Positions 1-8,679 of a DNA stretch of 64,000 nucleotides are shown here, piece after piece. A model generated the notes under the pieces. That model was given only the letters and a program-made list of their open reading frames with translations. It had not been told where the DNA came from and did not search any database. This DNA is from Salinimicrobium marinum. Lineage in GTDB: Bacteria; Bacteroidota; Bacteroidia; Flavobacteriales; Flavobacteriaceae. Positions within the stretch are counted from its first letter, which is position 1. Each line of letters begins with the position of its first letter. The stretch is from positions 66,477-130,476 of the forward strand of contig NZ_BMXB01000004.1 in assembly GCF_014651535.1 (NCBI RefSeq), written 5' to 3'. A program made the position numbers and the translations under genes.

Positions 1-1357
1 TCCAGACGTACTTCTGTTTCTCTCCATTTGGGGCAACGAAGGTTACACTAATGGGCTCTGAACTGTCTTTATTGCTGATGATTCTTTTTACATCATCCAC
101 ATTATTCACAGCCTGATTGTCTATTTCTGTTATAATGGTTCCTGTAAGTCTTTCAGATTCCATTTGTGGTGTAAGTCCGCGGGTGATTTTTACTCCGTTT
201 TTTACTTTGTTCTTTTTAAGATCGCTTTCACTGGCATTGGTGACCTCGAGCCCTATTGCCTGGATAGGGAAAACTTCATATTCGGTTAACCGGACATTTA
301 AGGCTTTTTCATTTCCGTTTCTAAGCACATTTACCTGTACAACATCTCCAGGCCTTTTAGAACTTATATATCCTATAAGATCTGAGAATTTTCTAATTTG
401 AACATTATCAATTTTCCTGATAACATCACCAGATTTGATTCCACCTTCTTCAGCTCCGCTTCCAGACTCCACATCGCTAACATAAACACCTTCAGAAATA
501 CTTCGGTCAAGCTCTCGTGAGTCCGCTGCTTCTGTTCCACGTATTCCCAGGATTCCCTGTTGTACGTTTCCGAATTCCATAATATCTTCTACGATCTTTC
601 GGGCATTATTGGAGGGCACAGCAAAGGCATAACCCACATAGCTTCCGGTTTGAGAGGTAATAGCTGTATTGATGCCTATAAGCTCCCCGTTAATATTCAC
701 AAGGGCACCACCACTATTTCCGGGATTTACGGCAGCATCTGTCTGAATAAAGGAAGAGACATTTTGATCCATTCCTAGATCTCTGGATTTAGCACTAATT
801 ATTCCGGCAGTTACAGTAGAGGTAAGGTTAAAAGGGTTTCCAACGGCCAGCACCCATTCCCCGATCCTTGCATCATTGGAATCTCCGAAAGGTAAATAAC
901 TAAGGTCTTCGGCATCAATTTTTATTAATGCGATATCCGATTTTGGATCCGTTCCAATAACTTCAGCTTCGTAATTCTGATTATTATTAAGGGTTACCTG
1001 CAATTTATTGGCTTTCTGGATAACGTGGTTGTTAGTCACTATATAGCCATCGGGAGAAATAATCACTCCAGATCCAGCTCCGCGTAAGGCAAGATCTCCC
1101 TGAGTTCTTTGAAAAGGGCTTCTGGTTACGGCAAGATTCTTAACGTGAACTACCGAGTGTACGGTTTTGTTTGCAGCTTCTGTGAAATCTACATTTGTCC
1201 CACTTACTCTGTTGGAGTAGTTCGCTGGAATATATTCCGGAAGACTGGCTTTTTCTTGTGAAAAAAAATCCTTTTCTTCAAAAAACATCTTGTAACTACC
1301 CAAAGTAAGCACACCGGCCAAAATAGAAACAAATACTAAGCTTATTAAATTTTTCAT
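1..1357 (-). CDS. htrA: Do/DegP-type periplasmic serine protease (3' end off window)
   Basis: Envelope quality-control protease/chaperone that degrades misfolded exported proteins. It reads leftward from an ATG at 1357 and stays open to the window edge, giving about 452 visible codons. The N-terminus is a signal/anchor segment (residues 1-20). A trypsin-like domain follows with the catalytic triad visible: His111 in TNNHVI, Asp141 in KSDIAL and Ser215 in NPGNSGG. Two PDZ domains come next. The first is around the RGTEAADSRELD / SGDVIRKIDN stretch, and the second (LTGTIITEIDNQAVNNVDDV) runs into the window edge. Only the last residues are missing. It is transcribed divergently from dapF. Family assignment is secure; DegP and DegQ cannot be told apart here. 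Confidence 0.95.
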   Translation of the reverse strand, partial: MKNLISLVFVSILAGVLTLGSYKMFFEEKDFFSQEKASLPEYIPANYSNRVSGTNVDFTEAANKTVHSVVHVKNLAVTRSPFQRTQGDLALRGAGSGVIISPDGYIVTNNHVIQKANKLQVTLNNNQNYEAEVIGTDPKSDIALIKIDAEDLSYLPFGDSNDARIGEWVLAVGNPFNLTSTVTAGIISAKSRDLGMDQNVSSFIQTDAAVNPGNSGGALVNINGELIGINTAITSQTGSYVGYAFAVPSNNARKIVEDIMEFGNVQQGILGIRGTEAADSRELDRSISEGVYVSDVESGSGAEEGGIKSGDVIRKIDNVQIRKFSDLIGYISSKRPGDVVQVNVLRNGNEKALNVRLTEYEVFPIQAIGLEVTNASESDLKKNKVKNGVKITRGLTPQMESERLTGTIITEIDNQAVNNVDDVKRIISNKDSSEPISVTFVAPNGEKQKYVW

Positions 1358-1464
1358 ATTTTTAAAGTTGTATTACTAATAGGTTAAACATTTATTTTAT
1401 TTAAATTTTATGTGATTTCCTGTTTTTACGGTCATTTATCACCGGGGGGTTCTATGCTTATTTA

Positions 1465-1472
1465 TATCTTTG
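1465..1472 (+). promoter_or_regulatory. Bacteroidota -7 promoter element for dapF
   Basis: TATCTTTG matches the Bacteroidota sigma-ABfr -7 consensus TAnnTTTG exactly and ends 19 bp before the dapF ATG. No clear TTTG -33 box is visible at the expected spacing, so only the -7 element is claimed. Confidence 0.55.
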
Positions 1473-1491
1473 CAGCTGTTAAAATAAATTC

Positions 1492-2280
1492 ATGGCGCTT
1501 TCTTTTTATAAATATCAGGGTACTGGAAACGATTTTGTGATGATCGATAACCGTCAGCAAGTAATATCCAAAAACAATACCAAATTGATAAAGCACCTTT
1601 GTGACCGAAAATTTGGCATTGGCGCAGATGGATTGATCCTGCTCGAACAACCAGATAATCCCAATGAAGATTTTAAGATGGTGTATTTCAATGCGGATGG
1701 GAATGAAAGCAGCATGTGCGGGAACGGTGGAAGATGTATCGTGGCCTTTGCGGGTTTTCTGGGAATTATCGGGAAAAAAGCAGCATTTTCGGCTATAGAT
1801 GGGTTTCATGAAGCCAGCATTGAAGATGGTAGGGTAAGCCTGAAAATGGCAGAGGTGAAGAAGGTGGAAGAGAATTATTCTTATCTGTTTTTGAATACAG
1901 GTTCTCCTCACCACGTCATTTTTTCCGAAGGAATTGAGAGTCTTGATATTAAAAAAGAAGGGGCGGCAATACGTTATTCAGAATTGTATAATAAGACAGG
2001 CGGTACCAACGTGAATTTTGTTGAGATAGAAGCTGAAAATGTTCTGAAAGTAAGAACTTACGAGCGGGGCGTGGAAGATGAAACATTATCCTGTGGAACG
2101 GGAGTGACAGCGGTGGCAATTGCGGCCTATGTTACCGGAAAGGTTTCTTCGGCACCAGTACAGCTAAAAACACCAGGAGGCAAATTGCAGGTGTCTTTTG
2201 AAAAACATGGGGAAAACTTCCGGAATATATGGTTAACAGGACCGGCTAAGCAGGTATTTAAAGGTTTTGTGGAATGCTAA
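1492..2280 (+). CDS. dapF: Diaminopimelate epimerase
   Basis: Cytoplasmic, cofactor-independent racemase converting LL- to meso-diaminopimelate for lysine and peptidoglycan synthesis. It has 262 residues, slightly short of the usual ~275. The two catalytic cysteines are visible: Cys76 in [10 protein letters not shown] and Cys201 in LSCGTGVTA. The N-terminal [10 protein letters not shown] motif is typical. It heads a tight rightward operon, and its last 7 bp overlap the following acetyltransferase. A consensus -7 element lies just upstream. Linkage to mltG fits a cell-wall theme. The dapA gene of the same pathway is at 25.0 kb. Confidence 0.97.
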   Translation: MALSFYKYQGTGNDFVMIDNRQQVISKNNTKLIKHLCDRKFGIGADGLILLEQPDNPNEDFKMVYFNADGNESSMCGNGGRCIVAFAGFLGIIGKKAAFSAIDGFHEASIEDGRVSLKMAEVKKVEENYSYLFLNTGSPHHVIFSEGIESLDIKKEGAAIRYSELYNKTGGTNVNFVEIEAENVLKVRTYERGVEDETLSCGTGVTAVAIAAYVTGKVSSAPVQLKTPGGKLQVSFEKHGENFRNIWLTGPAKQVFKGFVEC

Positions 2281-2804
2281 CACTTTACGGTCAAAATATT
2301 TTCCTAAGAGCCCTGGAGCCTGAGGATTTCGAAATGATCTTTTCGGTTGAGAATAACGAAGAATTCTGGGAGATAAGTACCAACAGTACACCGTATTCCA
2401 GGTATATCATTAAGCAGTATATTGAAAATTCCCATAAGGATATCTATGAAGTGAAGCAGTTACGACTGGTGATCTGTACAAATGATAAAACCCCGGTAGG
2501 TTTGATTGACCTGTTTAATTTTGAACCAAAACACAGAAGGGTAGCGGTGGGAATCGTGATCGATAATAAAGAGAACAGGGGGAGTGGATATGGCGGTGAG
2601 GCTTTGAAATTGCTGTGTAATTTCTGTTTTGCACACCTGGGCTTACATCAAATTTATGCCAATATTGGCATAGATAATGTTCCAAGTCAGCAGCTGTTTG
2701 AAAAAGCAGGTTTTAAAAAATCGGGTCATAAAAAAGACTGGAATTACGTTAACGGAAAGTTCAAAGATGAACTTACATACCAATTAATACATAATGTACA
2801 TTAA
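2274..2804 (+). CDS. GNAT family N-acetyltransferase (RimJ/RimL type)
   Basis: 176-residue acetyl-CoA-dependent acetyltransferase of the RimJ/RimL-like GNAT subgroup. The N-terminus has the typical [18 protein letters not shown] start. The acetyl-CoA pyrophosphate-binding loop is [11 protein letters not shown] near residue 103, and the C-terminal [13 protein letters not shown] motif is present. The substrate cannot be read from sequence; this subgroup includes ribosomal protein, spermidine and small-amine acetyltransferases. It overlaps dapF by 7 bp and mltG by 11 bp, so the three are probably translationally coupled. Confidence 0.85.
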   Translation: MLTLYGQNIFLRALEPEDFEMIFSVENNEEFWEISTNSTPYSRYIIKQYIENSHKDIYEVKQLRLVICTNDKTPVGLIDLFNFEPKHRRVAVGIVIDNKENRGSGYGGEALKLLCNFCFAHLGLHQIYANIGIDNVPSQQLFEKAGFKKSGHKKDWNYVNGKFKDELTYQLIHNVH

Positions 2805-3837
2805 AAAAATATTGCTGGCTATTGCCATTTTGGGACTGGTAGGCCTGGGAATTTTTTCATACAATATCTACCAGATGATTTTTTCTCCAAACACAGCTTT
2901 TGAAGAGGAAACGGTGGAAGTTTTCGTACCTACCAATGCTACTTATACCCAAGTAAGGAATAATTTGGAACCTTTTCTGGAAGACATCAATGACTTTGAT
3001 GTAGTTGCCGAAAAGAAAGGATATATCAATAACCTGAAAGCAGGAAGATATATTTTACGCAAAGGGATGAACAACAATGAGATCATCAATGTGCTTAGAA
3101 GTGATAACCGCCCTGTTTCTGTAAGTTTTAATAATCAGGAAAGGTTGGAGAACCTGGCAGGAAGGATATCCAGGCAAATAGAAGCGGATAGTGTAGAGCT
3201 TTTGCAGGTAATGAAAGATTCAACTTTTCTGGCGCAAAATGAATTTACCCAAAGAAATGCTTTAGGCATGTATATTCCCAATAAATATGAATTTTTCTGG
3301 AATACTTCTGCGGAAGAATTTAGGAGCAGGATGCTGCGGGAGAACAAAAGGTTTTGGAATGAACGCAGGCTTTCAAAGGCTGAAGAAATAGGGCTGACTC
3401 CTGCTGAAGTAATGGTGGTGGCTTCCATTGTTCAAAAGGAAACCGCTAAAGTAGATGAACGACCTCGTGTTGCCGGTGTATATATGAACAGGATCAAAAA
3501 CGGATGGAAACTGGACGCAGATCCTACGGTTATATACGCATTGAAAGACCGGGAACAGAATTTCGATACTATTATCAAACGGGTGCTGTATAAAGATCTC
3601 ACCTTAGATTCTCCCTACAATACTTATAAATACCGTGAACTTCCACCGGGCCCTATCTGGATGCCCGATATTTCTTCTATTGATGCGGTGCTTAATTATG
3701 AGGATCACGATTTTTTCTTTTTTGTAGCCGACGTTGAAAATTTCGGTTACCACAAGTTTGCAAAAACCCTAGCTCAGCATAATGCCAATAAAAGGGCCTA
3801 TGTACGATGGATAAACGAACAGGGCATCAATAGGTAG
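2794..3837 (+). CDS. mltG: Endolytic peptidoglycan transglycosylase MltG
   Basis: Inner-membrane lytic transglycosylase (YceG family) that cleaves nascent glycan strands and sets glycan chain length. It has 347 residues. One transmembrane helix (about residues 5-23) is followed by a LysM-like region and the catalytic domain. The family's catalytic glutamate is Glu216 in ASIVQKETAKVDE, followed by the conserved GVYMNRI and the C-terminal LPPGPI motif. It is the last gene of the dapF-GNAT-mltG operon, with its start inside the acetyltransferase gene. The product acts in the periplasm on polymer built from the DapF product. Confidence 0.95.
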   Translation: MYIKKILLAIAILGLVGLGIFSYNIYQMIFSPNTAFEEETVEVFVPTNATYTQVRNNLEPFLEDINDFDVVAEKKGYINNLKAGRYILRKGMNNNEIINVLRSDNRPVSVSFNNQERLENLAGRISRQIEADSVELLQVMKDSTFLAQNEFTQRNALGMYIPNKYEFFWNTSAEEFRSRMLRENKRFWNERRLSKAEEIGLTPAEVMVVASIVQKETAKVDERPRVAGVYMNRIKNGWKLDADPTVIYALKDREQNFDTIIKRVLYKDLTLDSPYNTYKYRELPPGPIWMPDISSIDAVLNYEDHDFFFFVADVENFGYHKFAKTLAQHNANKRAYVRWINEQGINR

Positions 3838-3998
3838 TGTATCTGATTGATTATCAGGTATAAAATATTTTATTTTTCATTTTAATTTTCTTTTTGGCAC
3901 GTTCTGTGCTTAATGGAGGGAAATCATACTTCAACGAGTTGATTTTCACCAAAATAAAATGTTTAACAGGCTGATAATGAGATTTATAAAAAATGTCT

Positions 3999-4006
3999 TA
4001 CATTTG
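3999..4006 (+). promoter_or_regulatory. -7 promoter element deciding the start of the downstream gene
   Basis: TACATTTG is an exact match to TAnnTTTG. It lies inside the longest possible reading frame, whose first ATG is at 3959, but upstream of the ATG at 4061 that begins a normal signal peptide. It therefore argues that the real start is 4061. Confidence 0.5.
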
Positions 4007-4060
4007 CCAGCTGAATTCAGGAAACCTCCAGTAGTTTTCCCGAAAACAAAACAAAACAGA

Positions 4061-4735
4061 ATGAAAAAGAAAATTGTAAAATTTTCCGTGTTGCCTTTAA
4101 TTGCAGCGTCCATGTTTTATAGCTTCTCAACGAAAGAGGCTTTAGGGACAGAAGAATTTGAAGGCACTGCATTTTTAACTTCTAGCCTTGACGAATTTAA
4201 CTACACCGTCACCGAACATACAGATCTTGCGATGTTGGAAACAAAAGTCAAAGCATATCCCGAATTAGGAAAATCTTATCTTGCTTTCAAGGAAGCGGTA
4301 GGGTTTAAAGAATCGGGTGGTAATTACAAAGTGGTGAATGAGTTCGGGTACCTGGGGAAATATCAGTTTGGCCGCGGGACTTTAGAAGTCATTGGGATTA
4401 GGGATACCAACCTTTTTCTAAATGAGCCACACTTGCAGGAAGCTGCATTTTATGCTAATACTGCCCGTAATAAATGGATCCTGAGAAGGGATATCGAAAG
4501 ATTTTCCGGAAAAACCATTAATGGAGTGGAGATCACAGAATCGGGAATTCTAGCAGCCGCGCATTTAGCCGGTCCAGGGAATGTGAAAAAATATCTTCGA
4601 AGCTGGGGTGCATCAGATTTTAATGATGGCTTCGGAACTTCTATAAAAACGTACTTTAAGAAATTTGCAGGATACGATACTTCTTATGTAGAAGCAGAAA
4701 GGCTTCCGCAGGTTAATATTCCTTCTGAAGTATAA
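4061..4735 (+). CDS. Secreted lysozyme-fold (transglycosylase-like) protein
   Basis: 224-residue exported protein of a flavobacterial family usually labelled peptidoglycan-binding or LysM-adjacent. The frame is open from an ATG at 3959. The ATG at 4061 is preferred because it starts a signal peptide (KKKIVKFSVLPLIAASMFYSFS) and has a -7 promoter element just ahead. The body resembles a lysozyme-like SLT fold: FKESGGNYKVVN supplies a candidate catalytic Glu, followed by GKYQFGRGTLE and ILAAAHLAGPGNVKKYL. It probably cuts or binds peptidoglycan in the periplasm. Its 3' end overlaps the convergent methyltransferase gene by 23 bp. Confidence 0.75.
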   Translation: MKKKIVKFSVLPLIAASMFYSFSTKEALGTEEFEGTAFLTSSLDEFNYTVTEHTDLAMLETKVKAYPELGKSYLAFKEAVGFKESGGNYKVVNEFGYLGKYQFGRGTLEVIGIRDTNLFLNEPHLQEAAFYANTARNKWILRRDIERFSGKTINGVEITESGILAAAHLAGPGNVKKYLRSWGASDFNDGFGTSIKTYFKKFAGYDTSYVEAERLPQVNIPSEV

Positions 4736-5441
4736 AGATTGTGGGCCTTTTATGAAGGTCCACTTTTGTTTTAGCCCATTCAGAAACAGGCTTTGTAACG
4801 ATATATTCCGAATCTAAGGTGATATCACAGGCGATACATACGCGTGTTCCCGGGTGGAGTTGCTGAATAAGGTCTTCCAGCATTTTATTATTACGGTACG
4901 GAGTTTCTATGAATACCTGCGCCTGATCCTTTTCCAGTGAAAGTCTCTCCAGGTTTTTAATTTCAGATTTTCTCTCCGCTTTATCGATAGGAAGGTATCC
5001 GTTAAAGGCAAAATTTTGTCCATTCATTCCGGAAGCCATCATTGCAAGCAGAATAGAGGAGGGGCCTACTAATGGAATAACTTTGATTCCTTCTCTATGG
5101 GCAATCTTCACAACTTCAGCTCCGGGATCTGCTACTCCGGGACAACCAGCTTCGCTTAATAATCCCATGTCAAATCCATTCTTGCAGGCTTCCAGGAAAG
5201 CAGGAATCTCAGAAGGATCGGTATGCTTGTTGAGCAGCTTGAATTTTAAAGTAGGTTGAGATTTTTCAGGAACCAGGTTTTTTATTGCCCGGCGGGCTGT
5301 CTTTTCATTTTCCACAATGTAATGATCCAGTTTTTCGATCATCTGTTTCACAGAAACCGGAAGAACTTCCAGGGGTGCATTATCTCCAAGAGTTGTTGGT
5401 AAAAGATATAGTTTTCCCTGATGTGAAAATTGGTTTTCCAA
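4713..5441 (-). CDS. RsmI-like SAM-dependent methyltransferase (tetrapyrrole methylase fold)
   Basis: 242-residue protein of the tetrapyrrole-methylase superfamily, closest in pattern to RsmI, the 16S rRNA C1402 2'-O-methyltransferase. Visible family motifs are GLLSEAGCPGVADPGAEVV, VIPLVGPSSILLAMMASG, FNGYLP and FIETPYRNNKML. It lacks the classical N-terminal PIGN(L/I)xD loop of RsmI and instead starts LYLLPTTLGD. This is the form of a second RsmI paralogue that I associate with Bacteroidota. The rRNA target is therefore an inference. It lies downstream of dnaA and the phosphatase gene in one leftward run. Confidence 0.85.
   Translation of the reverse strand: MENQFSHQGKLYLLPTTLGDNAPLEVLPVSVKQMIEKLDHYIVENEKTARRAIKNLVPEKSQPTLKFKLLNKHTDPSEIPAFLEACKNGFDMGLLSEAGCPGVADPGAEVVKIAHREGIKVIPLVGPSSILLAMMASGMNGQNFAFNGYLPIDKAERKSEIKNLERLSLEKDQAQVFIETPYRNNKMLEDLIQQLHPGTRVCIACDITLDSEYIVTKPVSEWAKTKVDLHKRPTIFILQKEY
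4741..4770 (+). terminator. Intrinsic terminator inside the convergent gene's 3' end
   Basis: GTGGGCCTT, a 5-nt loop, then AAGGTCCAC (8 Watson-Crick pairs and one G-T) followed by TTTTGTTTT. It would terminate the lysozyme-like gene on the + strand. It lies within the coding end of the opposite-strand methyltransferase. Confidence 0.65.
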
Positions 5442-5452
5442 AATAGAACAGC

Positions 5453-5905
5453 TTATAATTTTTTAGCGATTACTTCGCAGGCTTCATCCAGCATCTTGTA
5501 GACATTGTTGAAACCTTCATTTCCGCCATGGTATGGATCGGGTACTTCTACATTTTCTTCCGGAAAGATCTCATTCAGGATGAGTTTCACTTTCTTTTTA
5601 TCTTCTTCATTACGTGCCAGGGAGATTACATCCTGATAATTGGACATATCCATTACATAGATATAATCAAATTCATCAAAATCTGAAACTGAAAACTGTC
5701 TTCCTTTCTGGCTGGTGATATCTAATTTGTTCTGCTGGGCTACTGTCACAGAACGTTCATCTGGCGAATGCCCAACATGGTAATTGCTAGTTCCGGCAGA
5801 ATCAATATAAACTTTATCGGGATCAACTTTAGATTTAAGTATGCCTTCGGCCAAGGGTGACCTGCAGATATTTCCAAGACACACCATCAAAACTTTGGTT
5901 TTCAT
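5453..5905 (-). CDS. Low-molecular-weight protein-tyrosine phosphatase
   Basis: 150-residue LMW-PTP. The phosphate-binding loop is at the very N-terminus, CLGNICRS, with nucleophile Cys9 and Arg15. The general-acid loop is DPYHGG near residue 122, where DPY is the family signature. Members dephosphorylate phosphotyrosine on BY-kinases or arginine-phosphate. No partner kinase or exopolysaccharide cluster is nearby, so the substrate is unknown. It lies 9 bp downstream of dnaA on the same strand, an arrangement common in Flavobacteriaceae. Confidence 0.93.
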   Translation of the reverse strand: MKTKVLMVCLGNICRSPLAEGILKSKVDPDKVYIDSAGTSNYHVGHSPDERSVTVAQQNKLDITSQKGRQFSVSDFDEFDYIYVMDMSNYQDVISLARNEEDKKKVKLILNEIFPEENVEVPDPYHGGNEGFNNVYKMLDEACEVIAKKL

Positions 5906-5914
5906 ACTTAAATT

Positions 5915-7387
5915 TTAAAGAGTAAGCTTTTTGTTTATGTCTTCAACGAATTTATTGAACTGCTTGTCTGTAGAAGCTAAATTATCTACAGTTTTGCAGG
6001 CGTGGAGAACGGTGGCGTGGTCCCTTTTTCCAATTTGTGACCCAATACTGGCTAGAGAGGCTTTGGTGAACTTTTTAGCAAAGAACATCGCTAGTTGCCT
6101 TGCCTGGACAATATGCCTTTTTCGGGTTTTGGACTGTAGGGTTTCCACATCCATCTGGAAATAATCACTAACGACTTTCTGAATATAATCTATTGAAACT
6201 TCACGCTTGGTGTTCTTGACATAATTGTCAACTATCTTTTTCGCAAGATCGAGCGTAATATCTTTTTTATTGAAAGAAGAATGGGCGATCAATGAAATGA
6301 TGGCACCTTCCAGTTCCCTGATGTTTGTTTTGATATTGTTTGCGAGGAATTCCATGATCTCATCGGGCATATCAACCCCGTCACGGTATAATTTATTCTG
6401 AATTATAGAAACGCGGGTTTCAAAATCTGGATGTTGCAATTCGGCCGAAAGTCCCCATTTAAATCGGGATAAAAGCCTTTGTTCAATATCCTGCATATCA
6501 ACGGGAGCCTTGTCACTGGTAAGGATCACCTGTTTTCCGTTTTGATGCAGATGGTTGAAAATGTGGAAAAATACATCTTGAGTTCCGGCTTTTCCCGAAA
6601 GCAACTGGATGTCATCCACTATGAGCACATCAATGATCTGGTAGAAATGAATAAAATCATTTCTGTTATTCTTTTTAACCGATTCTATATACTGCTGCGT
6701 AAACTTTTCCGCAGAAATATACAGCACTGTTTTTTCAGGATATTTGTCTTTAATCTCAATTCCAATGGAATGTGCCAAATGGGTTTTTCCTAGTCCCACT
6801 CCGCCAAAAATAAGCAACGGATTAAAAGAAGTACCTCCAGGTTTATTGGCTACTGCCAAACCAGCCGAACGTGCCAGCCTGTTGGAATCACCTTCCAGGA
6901 AATTCTCAAAACTATAATTCGGATTTAACTGAGATTCGATTTTAACATTTCGAATCCCCGGAATAATAAAAGGATTTTTAAGCTCCGGATTTCGGTTTTT
7001 CACAGGTACATCAACTTCTTGTGAAGCAACATTGGAGCGCTGCGTGCTAGGTATTTTTTCGGTGAAGGGTTGCTTGTTTCCGTATGTGTTTTCCATTCGT
7101 ATAACATACACCAATTTTGCCTGATCTCCTAACGTCCGATTTAACGAAACTTTAAGAAGTTTAACATAATGCTCTTCAAGCCATTCGTAAAAGAATTTGG
7201 AAGGTACCTGAATGCTCAAAGCCTTATCGGTTAACTTTACTGCCTGAATTGGTTCAAACCAGGTTTTGTACGCCTGGGGAGTAATATTATCTTTGATAAA
7301 AGCTAGACAGCTATTCCAAACTGATTGCGCAGTTTCTGACATTCCTGATTCTAAATTTATAAATTGTTTGTTAGTAGTAACTTCCAT
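5915..7387 (-). CDS. dnaA: Chromosomal replication initiator protein DnaA
   Basis: 490-residue AAA+ initiator that unwinds oriC and loads the helicase. Domain I (about residues 15-100, SVWNSCLAFIKD...) is followed by a short linker. The AAA+ domain has Walker A GGVGLGKTH and Walker B VLIVDDIQLLSGK. The C-terminal helix-turn-helix carries the DnaA-box signature KRDHATVLHACKT. The ATG at 7387 gives 15 extra residues compared with an internal Met (MSETAQSVW, at 7342) that matches the usual flavobacterial start, so either could be used. It is first in a leftward run with the phosphatase and methyltransferase. I saw no cluster of DnaA boxes in the 165-bp upstream gap. Confidence 0.97.
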   Translation of the reverse strand: MEVTTNKQFINLESGMSETAQSVWNSCLAFIKDNITPQAYKTWFEPIQAVKLTDKALSIQVPSKFFYEWLEEHYVKLLKVSLNRTLGDQAKLVYVIRMENTYGNKQPFTEKIPSTQRSNVASQEVDVPVKNRNPELKNPFIIPGIRNVKIESQLNPNYSFENFLEGDSNRLARSAGLAVANKPGGTSFNPLLIFGGVGLGKTHLAHSIGIEIKDKYPEKTVLYISAEKFTQQYIESVKKNNRNDFIHFYQIIDVLIVDDIQLLSGKAGTQDVFFHIFNHLHQNGKQVILTSDKAPVDMQDIEQRLLSRFKWGLSAELQHPDFETRVSIIQNKLYRDGVDMPDEIMEFLANNIKTNIRELEGAIISLIAHSSFNKKDITLDLAKKIVDNYVKNTKREVSIDYIQKVVSDYFQMDVETLQSKTRKRHIVQARQLAMFFAKKFTKASLASIGSQIGKRDHATVLHACKTVDNLASTDKQFNKFVEDINKKLTL

Positions 7388-7552
7388 AAGAGAAGAGAAA
7401 AGATTTCTTTTCCCGGATTTAGAGCAACAAATATGTGAACAAATTATCTGAAAAAAAAACGTTCTCGCTATTGAATTTTAACAAAATTTTTACCATACTT
7501 GGTTGCAGTGATGAAAGTACGAAACCCATTTAAATAATACCATTAAAATTTC

Positions 7553-7951
7553 ATGAAAAGCTACACAACCTATGTTAAAGTTCGTTATGCCGAAACCGAT
7601 CAAATGGGGGTGGTGTATCACGGGAACTACGCGCAGTACCTTGAGTTGGCACGTATTGAATGGTTGGGAGACCTTGGAATTTCGTACAAAGAAATGGAAG
7701 AAAACGGCATTATGTTACCGGTTTATGAATTAAACCTGAAATATCTTAAATCTGCCAAATTTGATGATGTTTTGAGGATAGAAACCAGGCTCTCAGGGCG
7801 ACCAAATGTTAAAATAGAATTTGATTACCAGATCTTCAATCAAGATGATGAATTATTAACAGAAGCACATACTGTTTTAGTTTTTATGGATGTGGAACGG
7901 AAGAGACCAGTTAAGTGCCCTGAGTATGTTTTGGAGAAACTAAATCTTTGA
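7553..7951 (+). CDS. Acyl-CoA thioesterase, YbgC/4-hydroxybenzoyl-CoA thioesterase type
   Basis: 132-residue single hot-dog-fold enzyme that hydrolyses acyl-CoA thioesters. The YbgC-type signature YAETDQMGVVYHGNYAQYLE, with its catalytic Asp, is at residues 13-32. It lies divergently from dnaA. The TGA stop codon (7949-7951) is the first three bases of a palindromic repeat element that extends to the next gene. Chain-length preference cannot be judged from sequence. Confidence 0.92.
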   Translation: MKSYTTYVKVRYAETDQMGVVYHGNYAQYLELARIEWLGDLGISYKEMEENGIMLPVYELNLKYLKSAKFDDVLRIETRLSGRPNVKIEFDYQIFNQDDELLTEAHTVLVFMDVERKRPVKCPEYVLEKLNL

Positions 7952-8056
7952 CCACCCCGCCTTTCAGGCATCCCTCCTTTTCAAGGAAGGGAACAAATGA
8001 ATGTATTTTAATTTCCCTCCTCGGCGAGGAGGGGTGTCCGCAGGACGGGGTGGTCA
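7949..8056. repeat. 108-bp nested palindromic element with 11-bp perfect terminal inverted repeats
   Basis: The element begins TGACCACCCCG and ends CGGGGTGGTCA, a perfect 11-bp inverted repeat. Inside are two further hairpins: CCCTCCTTTTCAAGGAAGGG (left) and CCCTCCTCGGCGAGGAGGG (right). These can also pair with each other to make one long imperfect stem. The first TGA is the stop codon of the left gene. The last TCA is the stop codon of the right gene on the opposite strand. It resembles REP/MITE-like intergenic elements of Bacteroidota and probably acts as a two-way terminator here. Confidence 0.85.
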
Positions 8057-8677
8057 CTTCTCCACCTCCTTAATCCCCACCTTATAAATATGTTCAAACT
8101 TTTCAAAAATAGCTTCAGCTTCTCTTTTTCTTACCGAAATATAAATTTTGCAATTCAGCTCCAGCTTTTGATCCAGTACATTCAGATTGTTTTCCTTGAT
8201 GACCCGCATTACTGTTCCCATTTCGGGATAATCAAAGGAGATGACGAATTTCACATCAATGGTTTTTTTGACGATTTTTGAAGCTTCCAGGGCCATTTGT
8301 GCACCTGTTTTGTAGGCGTTGATTAATCCACCGACACCAAGTTTGACTCCGCCGAAATACCGTACCACTACAATAAGAACATCCGTAACATCAAAAGACT
8401 GGATTTGTCCGTAAATGGGCATTCCGGCGGAATTGGAGGGTTCGCCATCGTCGTTGGCCCGGTAATGGTAATTTTCCTCTTCCTTGCCAATTTGCCAGGC
8501 ATAGCACCAGTGCCGTGCAGAATGATGTTTTTTCTTCAGGTCTTCCAGGTGTTCTTTCGCCTCTTCTTCCGAAGTAATTGGGAAGGCATAGCCAAAGAAT
8601 TTGCTGTTCTTGTCCTTAAAAAGAACTTCTTTCGAAGGGTTGGTGATCGTCCTGTACGTATCTTTAAGTTCTTCCAT
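8054..8677 (-). CDS. YigZ/IMPACT family protein (UPF0029)
   Basis: 207-residue member of the YigZ/IMPACT family. The central region has HHSARHWCYAW, DDGEPSNSAGMPI and VVVRYFGGVKLGVGGLINAY, all hallmarks of the domain, followed by a ferredoxin-like C-terminal domain. The molecular function in bacteria is not settled; eukaryotic IMPACT regulates GCN2. Its stop codon is supplied by the palindromic element on its 3' side. The start lies 2 bp after the stop of the upstream transporter gene, so the two are co-transcribed. Confidence 0.9.
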   Translation of the reverse strand: MEELKDTYRTITNPSKEVLFKDKNSKFFGYAFPITSEEEAKEHLEDLKKKHHSARHWCYAWQIGKEEENYHYRANDDGEPSNSAGMPIYGQIQSFDVTDVLIVVVRYFGGVKLGVGGLINAYKTGAQMALEASKIVKKTIDVKFVISFDYPEMGTVMRVIKENNLNVLDQKLELNCKIYISVRKREAEAIFEKFEHIYKVGIKEVEK

Positions 8678-8679
8678 AG

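Noticed and set aside
3959-4060. Upstream 34 codons of the lysozyme-like gene
   Set aside because: They precede an exact -7 promoter element (3999-4006), and a normal signal peptide begins at 4061.
7388-7552. Replication origin next to dnaA
   Set aside because: The gap is short and AT-rich, but I could not find repeated TTATCCACA-like boxes; no oriC is claimed.
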